Assembly: GCF_029955155.1 (NCBI RefSeq)
Contig: NZ_JAPNOZ010000006.1
Coordinates: forward strand, 186,001 to 250,000
DNA: 64,000 bases
Reading direction: 5' to 3'
From: Psychrobacillus sp. NEAU-3TGS
Lineage (GTDB): Bacteria > Bacillota > Bacilli > Bacillales_A > Planococcaceae
The number at the start of each line of letters is the position of its first letter. The stretch's first letter is position 1. The notes below the pieces were generated by a model. That model was not told the DNA's origin and did not search any database. It saw only the letters and a list, made by a program, of their open reading frames with translations. Both the position numbers and the translations under genes were made by a program. Of the stretch, positions 10,910 to 21,157 are shown one piece after another.

Positions 10910-12080
10910 GTAAAGAACCACCTTCTGAGACAATTAGTACTTCATCAAAACTTTGTTTATACACATCCAAATCATGAACACTTTCTATATATTGAAGCGT
11001 TACACGTTCCGCATTGTTTCTTCTTGCTTCTGCCAGCACATTGGCCTTCAAATATGCACCTTCTGTAAATAAAAGAAGCGTATGCTTTTCTTCAACATCC
11101 CTTTTCGGCAACACTTCCAAAAGTCTGTCTACTCGTATACCAAATCCCGTAGCCCCTACTTGCTCATCGAACTGCTTGAATAATTCATCGTATCTTCCAC
11201 CGTTTCCAATCGGGAAACCACTTCCAGCCGCATAAATTTCAAACAACATGCCTGTGTAATAACTCATATGACTAGCAAGTGAGAAATCGAAGGAAACAAT
11301 GGATGGATCTTTTAATTGAAGTTCCAATAAACGCTTAAACTGCTCCAGCTGATTGATCAAATATTGCTGTTCATTCGTTAAATAGGCTCGGAAGTTTTCA
11401 AATACTTTAAAGTCAATTGTATAATCTATTAGCTTTGTAAGATTCTCTTTTTGTTCTTGTAATAGTCCTAGATTGTCTAACTCCTGCTCGAAACCTACGA
11501 AGTTTTTTTCCACTAATAGCTGTCTTAGCGCGTCTACCTGTTGCACTGTATTCGTATTATTCGTTAGAAAGGCCGTTAATAATCCTGCATGTCCTATCGT
11601 AATTCGAAAGCTCTCTACACCAAGTTCCTTCACAAGCTCTACTGCTGTATGAATAATTTCACTATCTCCATATGCACTAAAATCACCGATTAGCTCTAGT
11701 CCTAGCTGTTCGAACTCTGCTGGACGACCACCTTCTCTTTGCTGTGCCCGGAAAACATTTGCATAATAAGCAAGACGCAATGGATTTTTTTCTTTTAGTA
11801 GCTTCGATGCTGCAATTCTTGCAATAGGAGTCGTCATGTCTGGACGCAATACAAGCGTTTCTCCTTGATTGTCTACTAGTTTAAAAAGTGAAGATTCGTC
11901 AATTGCTGAAGCTTTTCCGATTGTTTCAAAATACTCAACAGATGGCGTTTTGATAAAATCGTAACCTTTGTTTCGTATAAAGTTTCTTGCCGTTGAACGT
12001 ATATATTCTTTTTGCTCGTTTACTTCCGGAAATGAATCTCTCATTCCTAGCGGTTTCTCGAACATTTGAATTTTACCCAT
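10902..12080 (-). CDS. hisZ: ATP phosphoribosyltransferase regulatory subunit HisZ
   Basis: 392 residues, homologous to histidyl-tRNA synthetase but without tRNA charging. The motif 2-like block [20 protein letters not shown] and motif 3-like [14 protein letters not shown] are visible. With HisG it forms the hetero-octameric first enzyme and carries feedback control by histidine. First gene of the operon. A sigma-A promoter lies just upstream and the leader is too short for a T-box. Confidence 0.94.
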   Translation of the reverse strand: MGKIQMFEKPLGMRDSFPEVNEQKEYIRSTARNFIRNKGYDFIKTPSVEYFETIGKASAIDESSLFKLVDNQGETLVLRPDMTTPIARIAASKLLKEKNPLRLAYYANVFRAQQREGGRPAEFEQLGLELIGDFSAYGDSEIIHTAVELVKELGVESFRITIGHAGLLTAFLTNNTNTVQQVDALRQLLVEKNFVGFEQELDNLGLLQEQKENLTKLIDYTIDFKVFENFRAYLTNEQQYLINQLEQFKRLLELQLKDPSIVSFDFSLASHMSYYTGMLFEIYAAGSGFPIGNGGRYDELFKQFDEQVGATGFGIRVDRLLEVLPKRDVEEKHTLLLFTEGAYLKANVLAEARRNNAERVTLQYIESVHDLDVYKQSFDEVLIVSEGGSLRE

Positions 12081-12138
12081 TTCACCACTCCTTATATCAC
12101 TTCATCATGCTAGAGTACTAATATGTTAAATTATATAA

Positions 12139-12167
12139 ATTTTATCCTATATTACTCATTTCGTCAA
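12139..12167 (-). promoter_or_regulatory. Probable sigma-A promoter of the his operon
   Basis: On the minus strand TTGACG (12162-12167), a 17-base spacer and TAAAAT (12139-12144). Transcription would begin about 50 bases before hisZ. I see no T-box or leader peptide in the remaining leader. Confidence 0.7.
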
Positions 12168-12220
12168 TCTATCCGTTAGTTCCTTTTAGAATATTAAGAA
12201 AAACTATGTATTTGCTCTAT

Positions 12221-12255
12221 AGAAAAAAGCTATCCTCCACATGAAGAATAGCTTT
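12221..12255 (-). terminator. Terminator of the hprK-lgt-yvoD-ppaX-yvoF operon
   Basis: On the minus strand AAAGCTATTCTTCATG pairs imperfectly with GGAGGATAGCTTT and ends in TTTTTTC (12223-12228). It lies just after the acyltransferase stop. Confidence 0.8.
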
Positions 12256-12259
12256 GTTG

Positions 12260-12769
12260 TTATTTATTATTTCTTTCCATCATTTGTTCCTTCGTATAAA
12301 TAATGCGCATCGGATTGCCCCCGACAAAACATCCTTCGGGAACATCCGCATTTACTAGAGTAGCTGCAGAAACAACTGCGTCATTTCCAATCGTAACACC
12401 AGGTAAGATTGTAGAATTCGCTCCGATTAACACACGATCTCCGATAATTACATCACCAATTCGGTACTCATCAATCAAATATTCATGTGCTAATATCGTT
12501 GTATTATATCCGACTATTGTGTTTTCCCCTACTTTGATTCGTTCAGGAAACATGACATCTACCATCACCATCAACGCAAAAGACGTTTCTTTTCCTACTT
12601 TCATTCTAAGAAACACACGATAAAAAAAGTTTTTCCAGCTTAAAAATGGAGAGTATCTCGCTGCTTGTATGAAAATAAAGTTTTTCACTACTTTCCAAAA
12701 AGGAACTGTATCATATACATGCCATAATGAATTCGCACCACTTACAGGATATCTTTCCGTTCTCCTCAT
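12260..12769 (-). CDS. Hexapeptide-repeat acyltransferase (YvoF-like)
   Basis: 169 residues. The C-terminal half has the left-handed beta-helix pattern of isoleucine-patch acyltransferases (IKVGENTIVGYNTTILAHE, IGDVIIGDRVLIGANSTILP, VTIGNDAVVSAATLV). The N-terminal 60 residues are hydrophobic and basic. The acyl acceptor is unknown. Its start overlaps ppaX by 4 bases, and it is the last gene of the operon, the place yvoF has in Bacillus. Confidence 0.85.
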   Translation of the reverse strand: MRRTERYPVSGANSLWHVYDTVPFWKVVKNFIFIQAARYSPFLSWKNFFYRVFLRMKVGKETSFALMVMVDVMFPERIKVGENTIVGYNTTILAHEYLIDEYRIGDVIIGDRVLIGANSTILPGVTIGNDAVVSAATLVNADVPEGCFVGGNPMRIIYTKEQMMERNNK

Positions 12770-13422
12770 ACAGTCTGCCCTTTGGCAATTTCGAGAAGTT
12801 CACTTATATGATGAATCATATAAGTTGGCAGGTAAGTTGCTAAGAAAGCTTCTCCTTTCACAGACCATGCGACTGCAGCTGTATCTACTCCCGCTCTTTG
12901 TCCACCTACGATATCATGTAAATTATCACCGATCATTAAGGCGTCTTCTTTTCCAACGCCGAGTCTTTCAAGCGCAAGCTCAATCGGCTCGGGATCTGGC
13001 TTCGCATTTTTAACATCATCTAGTCCAATGATTGTGTCAAATAAATTCTCACATTTCATCAGGTTGATCCCTCTACCAATCATTTCTTTTCTTTTTGTCG
13101 ATACGACCGCTAGTTTGTAGCCTTCTTCTTTTAATCTGTACAATGTTTCGACAACCCCATCAAACGGTACAACCATATCATCATGATGCTGAACATTCCA
13201 TTCACGATAAGCTGCCATAAGAGATTCCGTTAGTTCTGGATTTATGGCATGGAACGTTTCTTGTAGTGTTGGCCCGAGAAATGGTAAAACACTATCTCTA
13301 TCATATTTCCCAGGAAATTTTTCTCCCAAAACATGTAAAAAAGATTGAATAATAAGCTCATTCGTATCTAGTAATGTTCCATCGAAATCAAACAATAGTG
13401 CTTTATAAGCTTTTCCCTTCAT
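12766..13422 (-). CDS. ppaX: Pyrophosphatase PpaX (HAD superfamily)
   Basis: 218 residues. HAD motif I FDFDGTLLDTNE near residues 11-22, the Lys motif near residue 140 and motif IV MIGDNLHDIVGG are present. PpaX hydrolyses the PPi released when HprK dephosphorylates Ser-P-HPr by phosphorolysis, pulling that reaction forward. Position in the hprK operon supports the name over other HAD phosphatases. Overlaps yvoD and yvoF by 4 bases each. Confidence 0.88.
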   Translation of the reverse strand: MKGKAYKALLFDFDGTLLDTNELIIQSFLHVLGEKFPGKYDRDSVLPFLGPTLQETFHAINPELTESLMAAYREWNVQHHDDMVVPFDGVVETLYRLKEEGYKLAVVSTKRKEMIGRGINLMKCENLFDTIIGLDDVKNAKPDPEPIELALERLGVGKEDALMIGDNLHDIVGGQRAGVDTAAVAWSVKGEAFLATYLPTYMIHHISELLEIAKGQTV

Positions 13423-14357
13423 AGTGTAACCACCTCCTCTTGCTTTCTTTGCTCCGCTTTACGCCATATGTAAGCGACAATTATCGTCAATACAAACGCT
13501 GTCACGAGTCTTATTAAAAATAAAGGCAGAATTGGTACGCCTAATGGTATAAAGATTAACGTATCCTCAACGACAGCATGACATGCCACTAAAAAGATAA
13601 AGGCAAGTGTCGCATCCTTTTTACTTACTCCATCCTCCTGCACTGCCTGTATCATCACTCCAGCGCCATATGCAAGCCCTATTGTAAGCCCCGCAACAAG
13701 TGTTAAAGAGGCATTTTGCTGAATGCCAATAACTTTCGTAAATGGGGCAATCTTCTCGGAAAACTTCTGCAAATAATTACGGTCCTTTAACACTTGGATA
13801 ATAATCATTAATGGGATAACAATTAGTGCAAGTTGTAAGACGCCAAAAGTCGCTTTTTGTAAGCCAAGTAAAATAATCTCTCCCCAACCATCAGGAATTT
13901 TCTCGGTACTTGCAATTGCACCATACTTAGCGATTTCTCCCCCACCATGCCAAACTAAATTGATAACCACGGCGGATAAAATAGCTAATCCAAAACGAAC
14001 GACTAAAACAACCCAAAGTTTAACTCCTACTCGTAGCGCAACGCCTGTTTCGATAAAGATATTATGTGAAAATGACAACATCGTGGCTAATATAAATACT
14101 TCTTTCACCGTTAGATCCAGTGAAAGGATTCCTGCTATACCTGCATAGAGGTTCAATGCATTTCCTAAAACGAGTGGGATAGCTGCTTCCCCTCTAAGCC
14201 CAAGCAGACCCATAAAAGGCGAGATTAAATCGATGATCCACGGGAGAACTGGAGTATACTGCAAAATAACTACGATTAAAGTAATTGGAAAAATCACTTT
14301 ACTTAATGTCCATGTAGTTTTTAGCCCTGCTAAAAGCCCCCTTTTTAATGTCCCCAC
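13419..14357 (-). CDS. Nucleoside-recognition (Gate) domain membrane protein, YvoD-like
   Basis: 312 residues with about eight hydrophobic segments forming two Gate-type halves (for example IPLVLGNALNLYAGIAGILS and LTLVAGLTIGLAYGAGVMIQ). Substrate and role are unknown. It sits between lgt and ppaX as yvoD does in Bacillus, overlapping ppaX by 4 bases, with an 18-base gap to lgt. Confidence 0.85.
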   Translation of the reverse strand: MGTLKRGLLAGLKTTWTLSKVIFPITLIVVILQYTPVLPWIIDLISPFMGLLGLRGEAAIPLVLGNALNLYAGIAGILSLDLTVKEVFILATMLSFSHNIFIETGVALRVGVKLWVVLVVRFGLAILSAVVINLVWHGGGEIAKYGAIASTEKIPDGWGEIILLGLQKATFGVLQLALIVIPLMIIIQVLKDRNYLQKFSEKIAPFTKVIGIQQNASLTLVAGLTIGLAYGAGVMIQAVQEDGVSKKDATLAFIFLVACHAVVEDTLIFIPLGVPILPLFLIRLVTAFVLTIIVAYIWRKAEQRKQEEVVTL

Positions 14358-14375
14358 ACAATTCCCTTCTTTCCC

Positions 14376-15185
14376 TTACTTGTCCTGATATCGAACGACT
14401 GGTTTAACCGTCATTCTTCTATATACAAACAAAATAATTGCAATCGCAATCGTTACTAAAGAAATAACCTGAGCTTGTCGTAAATCTCCTATTAAATAAA
14501 GGCTATCTGTACGCATTCCTTCAATAAAGAATCGACCTACTGAATACCAGGTCAAATAAAATAGGACCATTTCTCCGCGACGTAAATTTACTTTACGTAG
14601 AAGAATTAGAATGATAACTCCGATTAAATTCCATACCGATTCATATAAAAAAGTAGGATGATAATACTTACCATCAATATACATTTGATTAATAATCCAT
14701 TCCGGAAGCTTTAAGTTTTCTAAAAAGCTTCTCGTTACTTCCCCACCATGTGCTTCTTGGTTCATGAAATTTCCCCAGCGCCCAACTGTTTGTCCGATTA
14801 AAATACTCGGAGCAACAATATCCGTAACTTTCCAAAAAGAAGTACCCCTCTTTTTCGTAAAAATGTAGGCAGTGATAAACGCTCCAATTAAAGCTCCGTG
14901 AATCGCGATTCCACCATTCCAAATCTCAATGATTTTGCCAGGATTCTGTCCGTAATAATCCCACTTAAAAATAACATAATAAATTCGAGCACTAATAATC
15001 GCGATTGGTACAGCCCAAATTAGTAAATCAGTTAAATAATCAGGATGAAATCCACGTTTCACCATTTCTTTTTGTGCTACTAAAAAAGCTATAATTATTC
15101 CGAACGCAATAATTATACCGTACCAACGCACTTCTAATGACCCTAATGAGAAAGCCACCGGATCTATCGCTTGTAATAAATTCAT
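14376..15185 (-). CDS. lgt: Prolipoprotein diacylglyceryl transferase Lgt
   Basis: 269 residues, polytopic membrane enzyme with about seven spans. Family signatures: [12 protein letters not shown] near residue 92 and [13 protein letters not shown] near 137. It moves diacylglycerol from phosphatidylglycerol to the lipobox Cys of prolipoproteins; candidate substrates here are the lipoproteins at 56.4-57.2 kb and 59.5-60.3 kb. It follows hprK by 24 bases in one operon. Confidence 0.96.
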   Translation of the reverse strand: MNLLQAIDPVAFSLGSLEVRWYGIIIAFGIIIAFLVAQKEMVKRGFHPDYLTDLLIWAVPIAIISARIYYVIFKWDYYGQNPGKIIEIWNGGIAIHGALIGAFITAYIFTKKRGTSFWKVTDIVAPSILIGQTVGRWGNFMNQEAHGGEVTRSFLENLKLPEWIINQMYIDGKYYHPTFLYESVWNLIGVIILILLRKVNLRRGEMVLFYLTWYSVGRFFIEGMRTDSLYLIGDLRQAQVISLVTIAIAIILFVYRRMTVKPVVRYQDK

Positions 15186-15209
15186 ATGTAACTCCCTTCA
15201 ACTGACTCC

Positions 15210-16145
15210 TCAGTAATTTGATTCACCGTTTTGACCTATCACATCATCTAATCGTTTTGCAAAATCTTCTGCAGCGTTAATGCCCATACGTTTTAATCGA
15301 TGATTCATCGCCGCTACCTCAATAATTACAGACAGGTTTCGACCTGGTCGAACGGGAATAGTTAGCTTTGTAATAGCTGTATTTATAATTTCTATTTTCT
15401 CTTCTTCAAGCCCTAATCGATCATACTTCTTTTTCTCATCCCATATTTCAAGCTCGATAACTAATGTGATACGTTTAAATTTTCGAATGGCACTCGCTCC
15501 AAAAAGCGTCATAATATCAATAATGCCTAACCCTCGAATTTCAAGAAGATGCTCGATTAACGCCGGCGCACTCCCAACTAACGTATCTTCCCCTTCTTGT
15601 CTAATTTCCACACAATCATCCGCTACTAAACGATGTCCTTTTTTCACCAATTCCAAAGCAGTTTCACTTTTACCAACACCGCTTTTACCAGTAATTAGGA
15701 CTCCGACTCCATATATATCTACTAACACTCCATGTACTGCTGTCGTAGGAGCAAGCATGCTTTCTAAAAAGTTAGTTAGCATACTAGAAAATCTTGTAGT
15801 AGGCATAGTTGTGGTTAAAACAGGAACTGAGTTTGCATTGGAAGCATAGATTAACTCTTCTGGTACTTCCATTCCATGTGAAACGATAATCACCGGTGTA
15901 TCTGATGCACACAGTTTCATCATTCGCTCGCTTTTTTCTTTCGCTGGTAATAATGCAAAAAACGAAATCTCTGTTTTCCCCATTAGTTGAATACGATTGG
16001 ATGGATAATGTGTGAAGTAACCCGCCATTTCAATTCCTGGTCGAGAAATATCGCTAATTGCAACGTGGCGTCCAATCCCTTCCTCCCCACTTACTAATGA
16101 AAGATTGAACTTTTCTTTTATATCCTTTGTCGTCACATGAGGCAT
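15210..16145 (-). CDS. hprK: HPr kinase/phosphorylase HprK
   Basis: 311 residues, normal length. Walker A motif [14 protein letters not shown] near residues 153-166 and the family signature [16 protein letters not shown] near 203 are intact. It phosphorylates Ser46 of HPr and Crh with ATP and reverses this with phosphate, setting carbon catabolite control with CcpA. Crh and PpaX are also encoded in this window. First gene of its operon. Confidence 0.97.
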   Translation of the reverse strand: MPHVTTKDIKEKFNLSLVSGEEGIGRHVAISDISRPGIEMAGYFTHYPSNRIQLMGKTEISFFALLPAKEKSERMMKLCASDTPVIIVSHGMEVPEELIYASNANSVPVLTTTMPTTRFSSMLTNFLESMLAPTTAVHGVLVDIYGVGVLITGKSGVGKSETALELVKKGHRLVADDCVEIRQEGEDTLVGSAPALIEHLLEIRGLGIIDIMTLFGASAIRKFKRITLVIELEIWDEKKKYDRLGLEEEKIEIINTAITKLTIPVRPGRNLSVIIEVAAMNHRLKRMGINAAEDFAKRLDDVIGQNGESNY

Positions 16146-16432
16146 ATCTCTCCACTCCTTTCATGCATCTTTTCCGCACATAGTTCTTATTTTAGCATGA
16201 TTAGTGATCTTATTTGTATTCATTTATCTTGTGCTCTCCTATTTATTAAAGGATAACGCAATAGAATAGTGCAGGACTCCCTTTGTATAGCATAAAAGTA
16301 AGCAAGTCTATTCCGAGAATCATTCTTTCTACAATTAGAGGATTACTTTAAGGGGAGACAATTAGGAATGCTTGTAATGCGCAATATAGGGTAACTGTGC
16401 GGTAGAAAGTTTTATTAAGTAACCGCTAGGAT

Positions 16433-16534
16433 TTTCGCTGCAGGCGGGCGTTGAGCCTCCTTGTCGCTAATGCTCCTGTGGGGTCTCACCTGTCCCGCTT
16501 CATCCCGTCGGAGTCGCCACCTTCCGCTACAATC
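16433..16534 (+). repeat. GC-rich intergenic repeat, copy 1
   Basis: Begins TTTCGCTGCAGGCGGGCG and ends GGAGTCGCCACCTTCCGCTA with CAATC after it. The ends match copy 2 read in reverse. The middle differs from copy 2 in length and sequence, so only the ends are under constraint or share recent ancestry. Confidence 0.75.
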
Positions 16535-16644
16535 AATGGGAATTTCTTGCTCATTTAGTATCTGCATTTAGCAGAACAAAATTCGAATAACTCAACCATT
16601 CATGGAGATAACATCGCTTAATAATTATCACTTTTAGAAGTGAA

Positions 16645-16749
16645 CTTGTTCTTTTAAGATTTGATTGCTTCACCAGTAATTTGGTTTCTTTCCTGCTCAT
16701 TTAGTTACTTTCAGCGACTGGTTTGTTGCTCTTAATGGAAAGAGTTAAA
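16645..16749 (+). repeat. Loose array of GTTGCT-like words spaced 19-21 bases
   Basis: CTTGTT (16645), ATTGCT (16664), GTTTCT (16684), GTTACT (16704), GTTGCT (16725) and GTTAAA (16744) fall at intervals of 19, 20, 20, 21 and 19. Weaker than the arrays at 46.1 and 57.6 kb but the same style of period, and the same word GTTGCT recurs at 57733 and 57754. Confidence 0.35.
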
Positions 16750-16782
16750 GCTGAGTTGTTAGCAATTATGGTGGATTGAGTG

Positions 16783-16903
16783 GATTGTAGCGAAAGGGTG
16801 GCGACTCCAGCCGGAATAGCTTGAGCTGAAGACCCTGGACTGAGCGTAGCGAAGGAAGCGGCTGAAGCCAAGCCGGCGGAAAGCGCCCGCCCTACAGCGG
16901 AAA
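16783..16903 (-). repeat. GC-rich intergenic repeat, copy 2 (inverted)
   Basis: On the minus strand begins TTTCCGCTGTAGGGCGGGCG and ends GGAGTCGCCACCCTTTCGCT with ACAATC after it, matching both ends of copy 1. The interior can fold on itself (GGCTTGGCTTCAGCC). Confidence 0.75.
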
Positions 16904-17007
16904 TTCTGAGGACACTTTATTCAACTCACTACCGCACAGTTTACTTAAAAAGTAACATATCCGAGCCATTTAAAGAATTTTATCTAATGAATACTTCTTC
17001 ACAAAGT

Positions 17008-17044
17008 AAAAGCCGTAAGAAGCGATATGCTCCTTACGGCTTTT
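17008..17044 (-). terminator. Terminator of the DUF4097 gene
   Basis: AAAAGCCGTAAG (17008-17019) pairs perfectly with CTTACGGCTTTT (17033-17044). T or A runs flank both sides, so it could act on either strand; the minus-strand gene ends 13 bases away. Confidence 0.85.
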
Positions 17045-17056
17045 GGATGGTTATTA

Positions 17057-18178
17057 TTATTCACTGTCTACTGTATATCGTACAAGCACGGATCCTGTTT
17101 TTGCATCTCCGTATACTTTTAGCGGCTCTGCTTCAGCATCCACTATTTTAGTGAATCCTACTCTTTTATTTAACAATTGTTCGGATTGGTTTAGTTGTGT
17201 GACATCTGAAAGTTGCACATCAATTTTCCCAATTTGCGTAGTTGTTTCTCCTTTTAACGATACATCTTTCGGTACGTACAATTCAACAGTTCCTGCAACA
17301 GCAGTACCTTCGATTTTACGTGCTTCCTTGTCTTTTGTCGTTAAAATGACATGCCCACTTACCGAAGAACCTTCCAATTCCTTCAGTTTTCCATCTACAT
17401 AAATCCGACCATTCATCGTTTCTACTTCGATTGAATCACCAACAACATCTTGGACTTGTACGGCTCCGTTTACAGTTTCAAGGTCTGCGCTTTTAAACTT
17501 CAATGCATCTAATGTTATTTTTCCGTTCGTTGTTTTTAGCTTAAACGAGTTTGCTTCCAAGTTCTTTGCGATAAATTCACCATTGAACAATCGCGCTGAA
17601 ACATGATTATATGCTTTTTTCGGTACATAGAGCATTACTTGGACTGAAGTTGTTTTCATGTCGCTGTATACACGCAGTTTATTTCCCTCTGTAGTGAAAA
17701 TAAATTCTTCCGCAAAGCGTGCTTTCGCTTCCTCTTCTGTTGAGTTTCTGAAAGATTTTACTTTTACTGTGGCATGTGCGTAAGTTTCTTCTGTTGGATA
17801 AATTTCTATTTTACCATTCGCTATATTCACAGAAATATCATCGAAAGACGCTTGGTCTTTTACTAAGCTTTCTTCAAAAATAACCGGCTCACCAAAAGGC
17901 ATCTCAAAGTCAAACTCTTTCATCTTATCCACAGTTCCTTGCATAAACTGCATAAAACGTTCACCCATTACGGTGAAATCACGTTTTAAGTCTTCTATAA
18001 AATCGGCGCTTTGGTGCTTGTTTTGTGCATGTGTTTGTTCTTGTTTTGGTTCTTCTTTGTCTAACGAAATGATAGGTGTTGACTGTTTTCCAAGTTCCTC
18101 TAGTAGTGCCAATGCTTCTTGTGCAGTAATCGTGCCATTTTCAACCATATCTAAAATACGTTTACGTTCTTCTTGCAT
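17057..18178 (-). CDS. DUF4097 family protein (YvlB-like)
   Basis: 373 residues from the ATG at 18178. GAGGAGG lies 9 bases upstream, whereas the ATG at 18196 would place the ribosome site inside the gene. The N-terminus (MQEERKRILDMVENGTITAQ, then EALALLEEL) is the short helical domain seen in YvlB and LiaX. The C-terminal two thirds are beta-rich repeats of the DUF4097 adhesin-like type. In Bacillus the yvl genes respond to cell-envelope stress; regulation here is unknown. Transcribed alone, upstream of a terminator. Confidence 0.85.
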   Translation of the reverse strand: MQEERKRILDMVENGTITAQEALALLEELGKQSTPIISLDKEEPKQEQTHAQNKHQSADFIEDLKRDFTVMGERFMQFMQGTVDKMKEFDFEMPFGEPVIFEESLVKDQASFDDISVNIANGKIEIYPTEETYAHATVKVKSFRNSTEEEAKARFAEEFIFTTEGNKLRVYSDMKTTSVQVMLYVPKKAYNHVSARLFNGEFIAKNLEANSFKLKTTNGKITLDALKFKSADLETVNGAVQVQDVVGDSIEVETMNGRIYVDGKLKELEGSSVSGHVILTTKDKEARKIEGTAVAGTVELYVPKDVSLKGETTTQIGKIDVQLSDVTQLNQSEQLLNKRVGFTKIVDAEAEPLKVYGDAKTGSVLVRYTVDSE

Positions 18179-18280
18179 AGTGAAAGGCCTCCTCATAAGT
18201 TTAAAATATAAAACGAGTTACTTACCCTATTAATTACGTTTAAACTTCAATAAGGTTTCATTTAGATTGAACAGTTATTT

Positions 18281-21157
18281 TTACTTCGTAGAAGCTACGG
18301 TAATAACTTCATCCATTCGTTTTCGATCACGCTCAAGAATAGGTTTTAGATATCTACCAGTATAAGAATCTTTTGCTTCGATAATTTTCTCTGGTGGTCC
18401 AACCGCTACTATTGTCCCGCCTTTGTCTCCACCTTCAGGTCCTAAATCAATCATATAATCGGCGGTTTTAATCACATCTAAGTTATGCTCGATAACGAGT
18501 ACAGAATCACCATTTTCCACGAGGCGTTGCAGGACGATAAGTAAACGAGCAATATCATCGACATGTAAACCTGTAGTTGGTTCGTCTAAAATATAAAATG
18601 TTTTTCCGTTGGATCGTTTATGCAATTCAGAGGCTAGCTTTACGCGCTGTGCTTCCCCTCCTGAAAGGGTAGTTGCTGGTTGACCCAATTCCACATAACC
18701 TAGTCCAACATCGACTAGTGTTTGCAGTTTTCGACTTATTTTAGGATGGTTTTCGAAAAATACTAATCCATCTTCCACGGTCATTTTCAGCACTTCTGCA
18801 ATATTTTTCCCTTTGTAGTGTACTTCTAATGTTTCTCGATTATAGCGTTTCCCATGGCAAACTTCACAAGGCACATATACGTCCGGTAAAAAATGCATCT
18901 CAATTTTAATGATTCCATCTCCGCGGCAAGCTTCACAGCGTCCACCTTTTACATTAAAACTGAATCTACCTTTTTTATATCCTCTTACCTTTGCTTCATT
19001 AGTCGCTGCATATAAATCTCTTATATCGTCAAAAACGCCTGTATAGGTTGCCGGATTGGACCTTGGTGTACGGCCAATTGGAGATTGGTCAATATCAATC
19101 ACCTTTTCCAGCTGGTCAATGCCTTCTACACTTTTATTTGCTCCTGGTTTCACCTTGGAACGATTTAGCTTAGAAGCAAGCGATTTATACAGAATTTCAT
19201 TCACTAATGTACTTTTACCAGAACCGGATACACCGGTTACTGCTGTAAATACGCCTAATGGAATATCTACATTGACATTTTTTAAGTTATTTTCATTTGC
19301 ACCTTTAATTTTAATGTATCGTCCATCCGGCTTTCTACGCTCGGTCGGTAGGGGGATAAACTTTTTACCGCTTAAGTATTGACCTGTAAGCGAATTTTTA
19401 TTTTTCATGACTTGTTCTGGAGTACCTGCAGCAACTATTTCTCCGCCGCGAATACCGGCGCCAGGCCCAACATCGATTAAGTAATCCGCCGCCATCATTG
19501 TATCTTCGTCATGTTCTACAACGATTAATGTATTCCCGATGTCACGCATACTTTTTAATGTCTCGATTAATCGATCATTATCACGTTGATGCAAACCAAT
19601 CGATGGCTCATCCAGAATGTATAATACACCTGTTAGCCTTGAACCAATTTGTGTAGCTAGACGAATTCTTTGTGCTTCCCCCCCAGATAATGTTCCAGAA
19701 GCTCGGTTCAATGTTAGATAATCGAGTCCGACATTTTCTAAAAATCCAAGGCGCTCATTAATTTCTCTTAATACTAATCGTGCAATTTGCATATCTTTTT
19801 CAGACAAAGTTAATTCGTGAAAGAATTTATTTGCCTCTTCAATAGAAAATCGCGTTATTTGACCTATATGCAAAGAGTCTACCTTTACTGCTAATGTTTC
19901 TTTTTTCAAACGGTATCCTTTACAAGTTGGACAATCATGTTGTCCCATATATTTTTCCATTTGCTCGCGGATATAGTCAGAGGATGTGTCCTTATATCGG
20001 CGTTCGATATTAGCTAAAACGCCCTCAAATTGAATAAGACTGTCGCGTACTTGACCAAATTCATTTTCATAGCGGAAACGAATCTTATCTCCGCCTGATC
20101 CGTACATAATTTTTCTCCACTGATCTATCGGCAATTTTTCTACCGGCACATTCATTTTGATTTTGTAATGTTTACACACAGCTTCTAATAATTTGGGATA
20201 ATATTGTGAGCTTGTTGGCTGCCATGCAACGATTGCTCCTTCTTCCAACGTCATACTTTTATCAGGTACAACTAGTTCTGGGTCTACTTCTAATTTCGAG
20301 CCTAAACCATCACAATCGGGACATGCACCAAATGGGCTGTTGAATGAAAACATTCTTGGTTCCAGCTCACCTATCGAAAATCCGCAAATCGGACATGCGT
20401 GATGTTCACTAAATAAAATTTCCTCATGCTCCATTACATCAATTAATACACGACCGTCTGCAAGTCGAAGTGCTGATTCAAGCGAATCGCTTAACCTTGC
20501 CTCTACTCCCTCTTTCAGAACGATTCTATCTATTACTACTTCTATATTATGTTTTTTGTTTTTATCTAAATTTATATCATCATCTAGGTCAGTGATTTCC
20601 CCATCTATTCGAACACGTACAAAGCCTTGCTTTTTCATGTCTTCCAATAACTTTACATGCGTTCCTTTACGTCCGGACACAATTGGCGCCAAAACTTGCA
20701 TTTTCGTTCTTTCCGGATACTCACTTAGTCGATCAACCATCTGTTCAATCGTTTGAGATGATATTTCAATTCCATGTGTTGGACAGATTGGCTTTCCGAC
20801 ACGTGCAAATAACAAACGTAAATAATCGTAGATTTCCGTTACTGTCGCTACAGTAGAGCGTGGGTTTTTACTTGTTGTCTTTTGGTCGATGGAAATGGCT
20901 GGAGAGAGACCTTCAATGACGTCGACATCCGGTTTATCCATTTGGCCTAAAAATTGTCTTGCATAGGCCGATAATGATTCTACATATCGGCGTTGACCTT
21001 CAGCGTAAATAGTGTCAAATGCTAAAGACGATTTACCAGATCCCGACAATCCTGTCATAACAACTAGCTTATCTCTTGGTATTTTTAAGCTGATATTTTT
21101 TAAATTATGTGCCCGAGCACCTTCTATAATAATTTCTTGGTTTTTCACTTGGTTCAC
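18281..21157 (-). CDS. uvrA: Excinuclease ABC subunit A
   Basis: 958 residues. Two ABC-type ATPase modules ([14 protein letters not shown] near residue 36 and [14 protein letters not shown] near 645), each with an LSGGEAQR signature, plus zinc-binding Cys clusters CPIC..CPDC and CEAC..CEVC. UvrA2 finds bulky DNA lesions and loads UvrB. Its ATG overlaps the uvrB stop by 4 bases (ATGA), so the two are coupled. Confidence 0.98.
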   Translation of the reverse strand: MNQVKNQEIIIEGARAHNLKNISLKIPRDKLVVMTGLSGSGKSSLAFDTIYAEGQRRYVESLSAYARQFLGQMDKPDVDVIEGLSPAISIDQKTTSKNPRSTVATVTEIYDYLRLLFARVGKPICPTHGIEISSQTIEQMVDRLSEYPERTKMQVLAPIVSGRKGTHVKLLEDMKKQGFVRVRIDGEITDLDDDINLDKNKKHNIEVVIDRIVLKEGVEARLSDSLESALRLADGRVLIDVMEHEEILFSEHHACPICGFSIGELEPRMFSFNSPFGACPDCDGLGSKLEVDPELVVPDKSMTLEEGAIVAWQPTSSQYYPKLLEAVCKHYKIKMNVPVEKLPIDQWRKIMYGSGGDKIRFRYENEFGQVRDSLIQFEGVLANIERRYKDTSSDYIREQMEKYMGQHDCPTCKGYRLKKETLAVKVDSLHIGQITRFSIEEANKFFHELTLSEKDMQIARLVLREINERLGFLENVGLDYLTLNRASGTLSGGEAQRIRLATQIGSRLTGVLYILDEPSIGLHQRDNDRLIETLKSMRDIGNTLIVVEHDEDTMMAADYLIDVGPGAGIRGGEIVAAGTPEQVMKNKNSLTGQYLSGKKFIPLPTERRKPDGRYIKIKGANENNLKNVNVDIPLGVFTAVTGVSGSGKSTLVNEILYKSLASKLNRSKVKPGANKSVEGIDQLEKVIDIDQSPIGRTPRSNPATYTGVFDDIRDLYAATNEAKVRGYKKGRFSFNVKGGRCEACRGDGIIKIEMHFLPDVYVPCEVCHGKRYNRETLEVHYKGKNIAEVLKMTVEDGLVFFENHPKISRKLQTLVDVGLGYVELGQPATTLSGGEAQRVKLASELHKRSNGKTFYILDEPTTGLHVDDIARLLIVLQRLVENGDSVLVIEHNLDVIKTADYMIDLGPEGGDKGGTIVAVGPPEKIIEAKDSYTGRYLKPILERDRKRMDEVITVASTK

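Larger units (their letters stand above)
16393..16941. repeat. Nested inverted-repeat element, about 550 bases, between hprK and the DUF4097 gene
   Basis: The 911-base gap between 16146 and 17056 has no convincing gene. It is organised symmetrically: outer 13-base perfect inverted repeats AACTGTGCGGTAG (16393-16405) and CTACCGCACAGTT (16929-16941), then two GC-rich related blocks in opposite orientation (16433-16534 and 16783-16903), then an AT-rich centre. GC content of the blocks is far above the surroundings. It resembles a non-coding miniature mobile element or a compound palindromic intergenic repeat. I see no transposase and no clear target duplication. Confidence 0.7.

Noticed and set aside
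12081-12180. T-box or his leader before hisZ
   Set aside because: With the promoter at 12139-12167 the leader is only about 50 bases and has no specifier loop or antiterminator.
14689-14922. 77-residue reading frame inside lgt
   Set aside because: It lies wholly within lgt in another frame, and lgt keeps its family motifs; a shadow frame.
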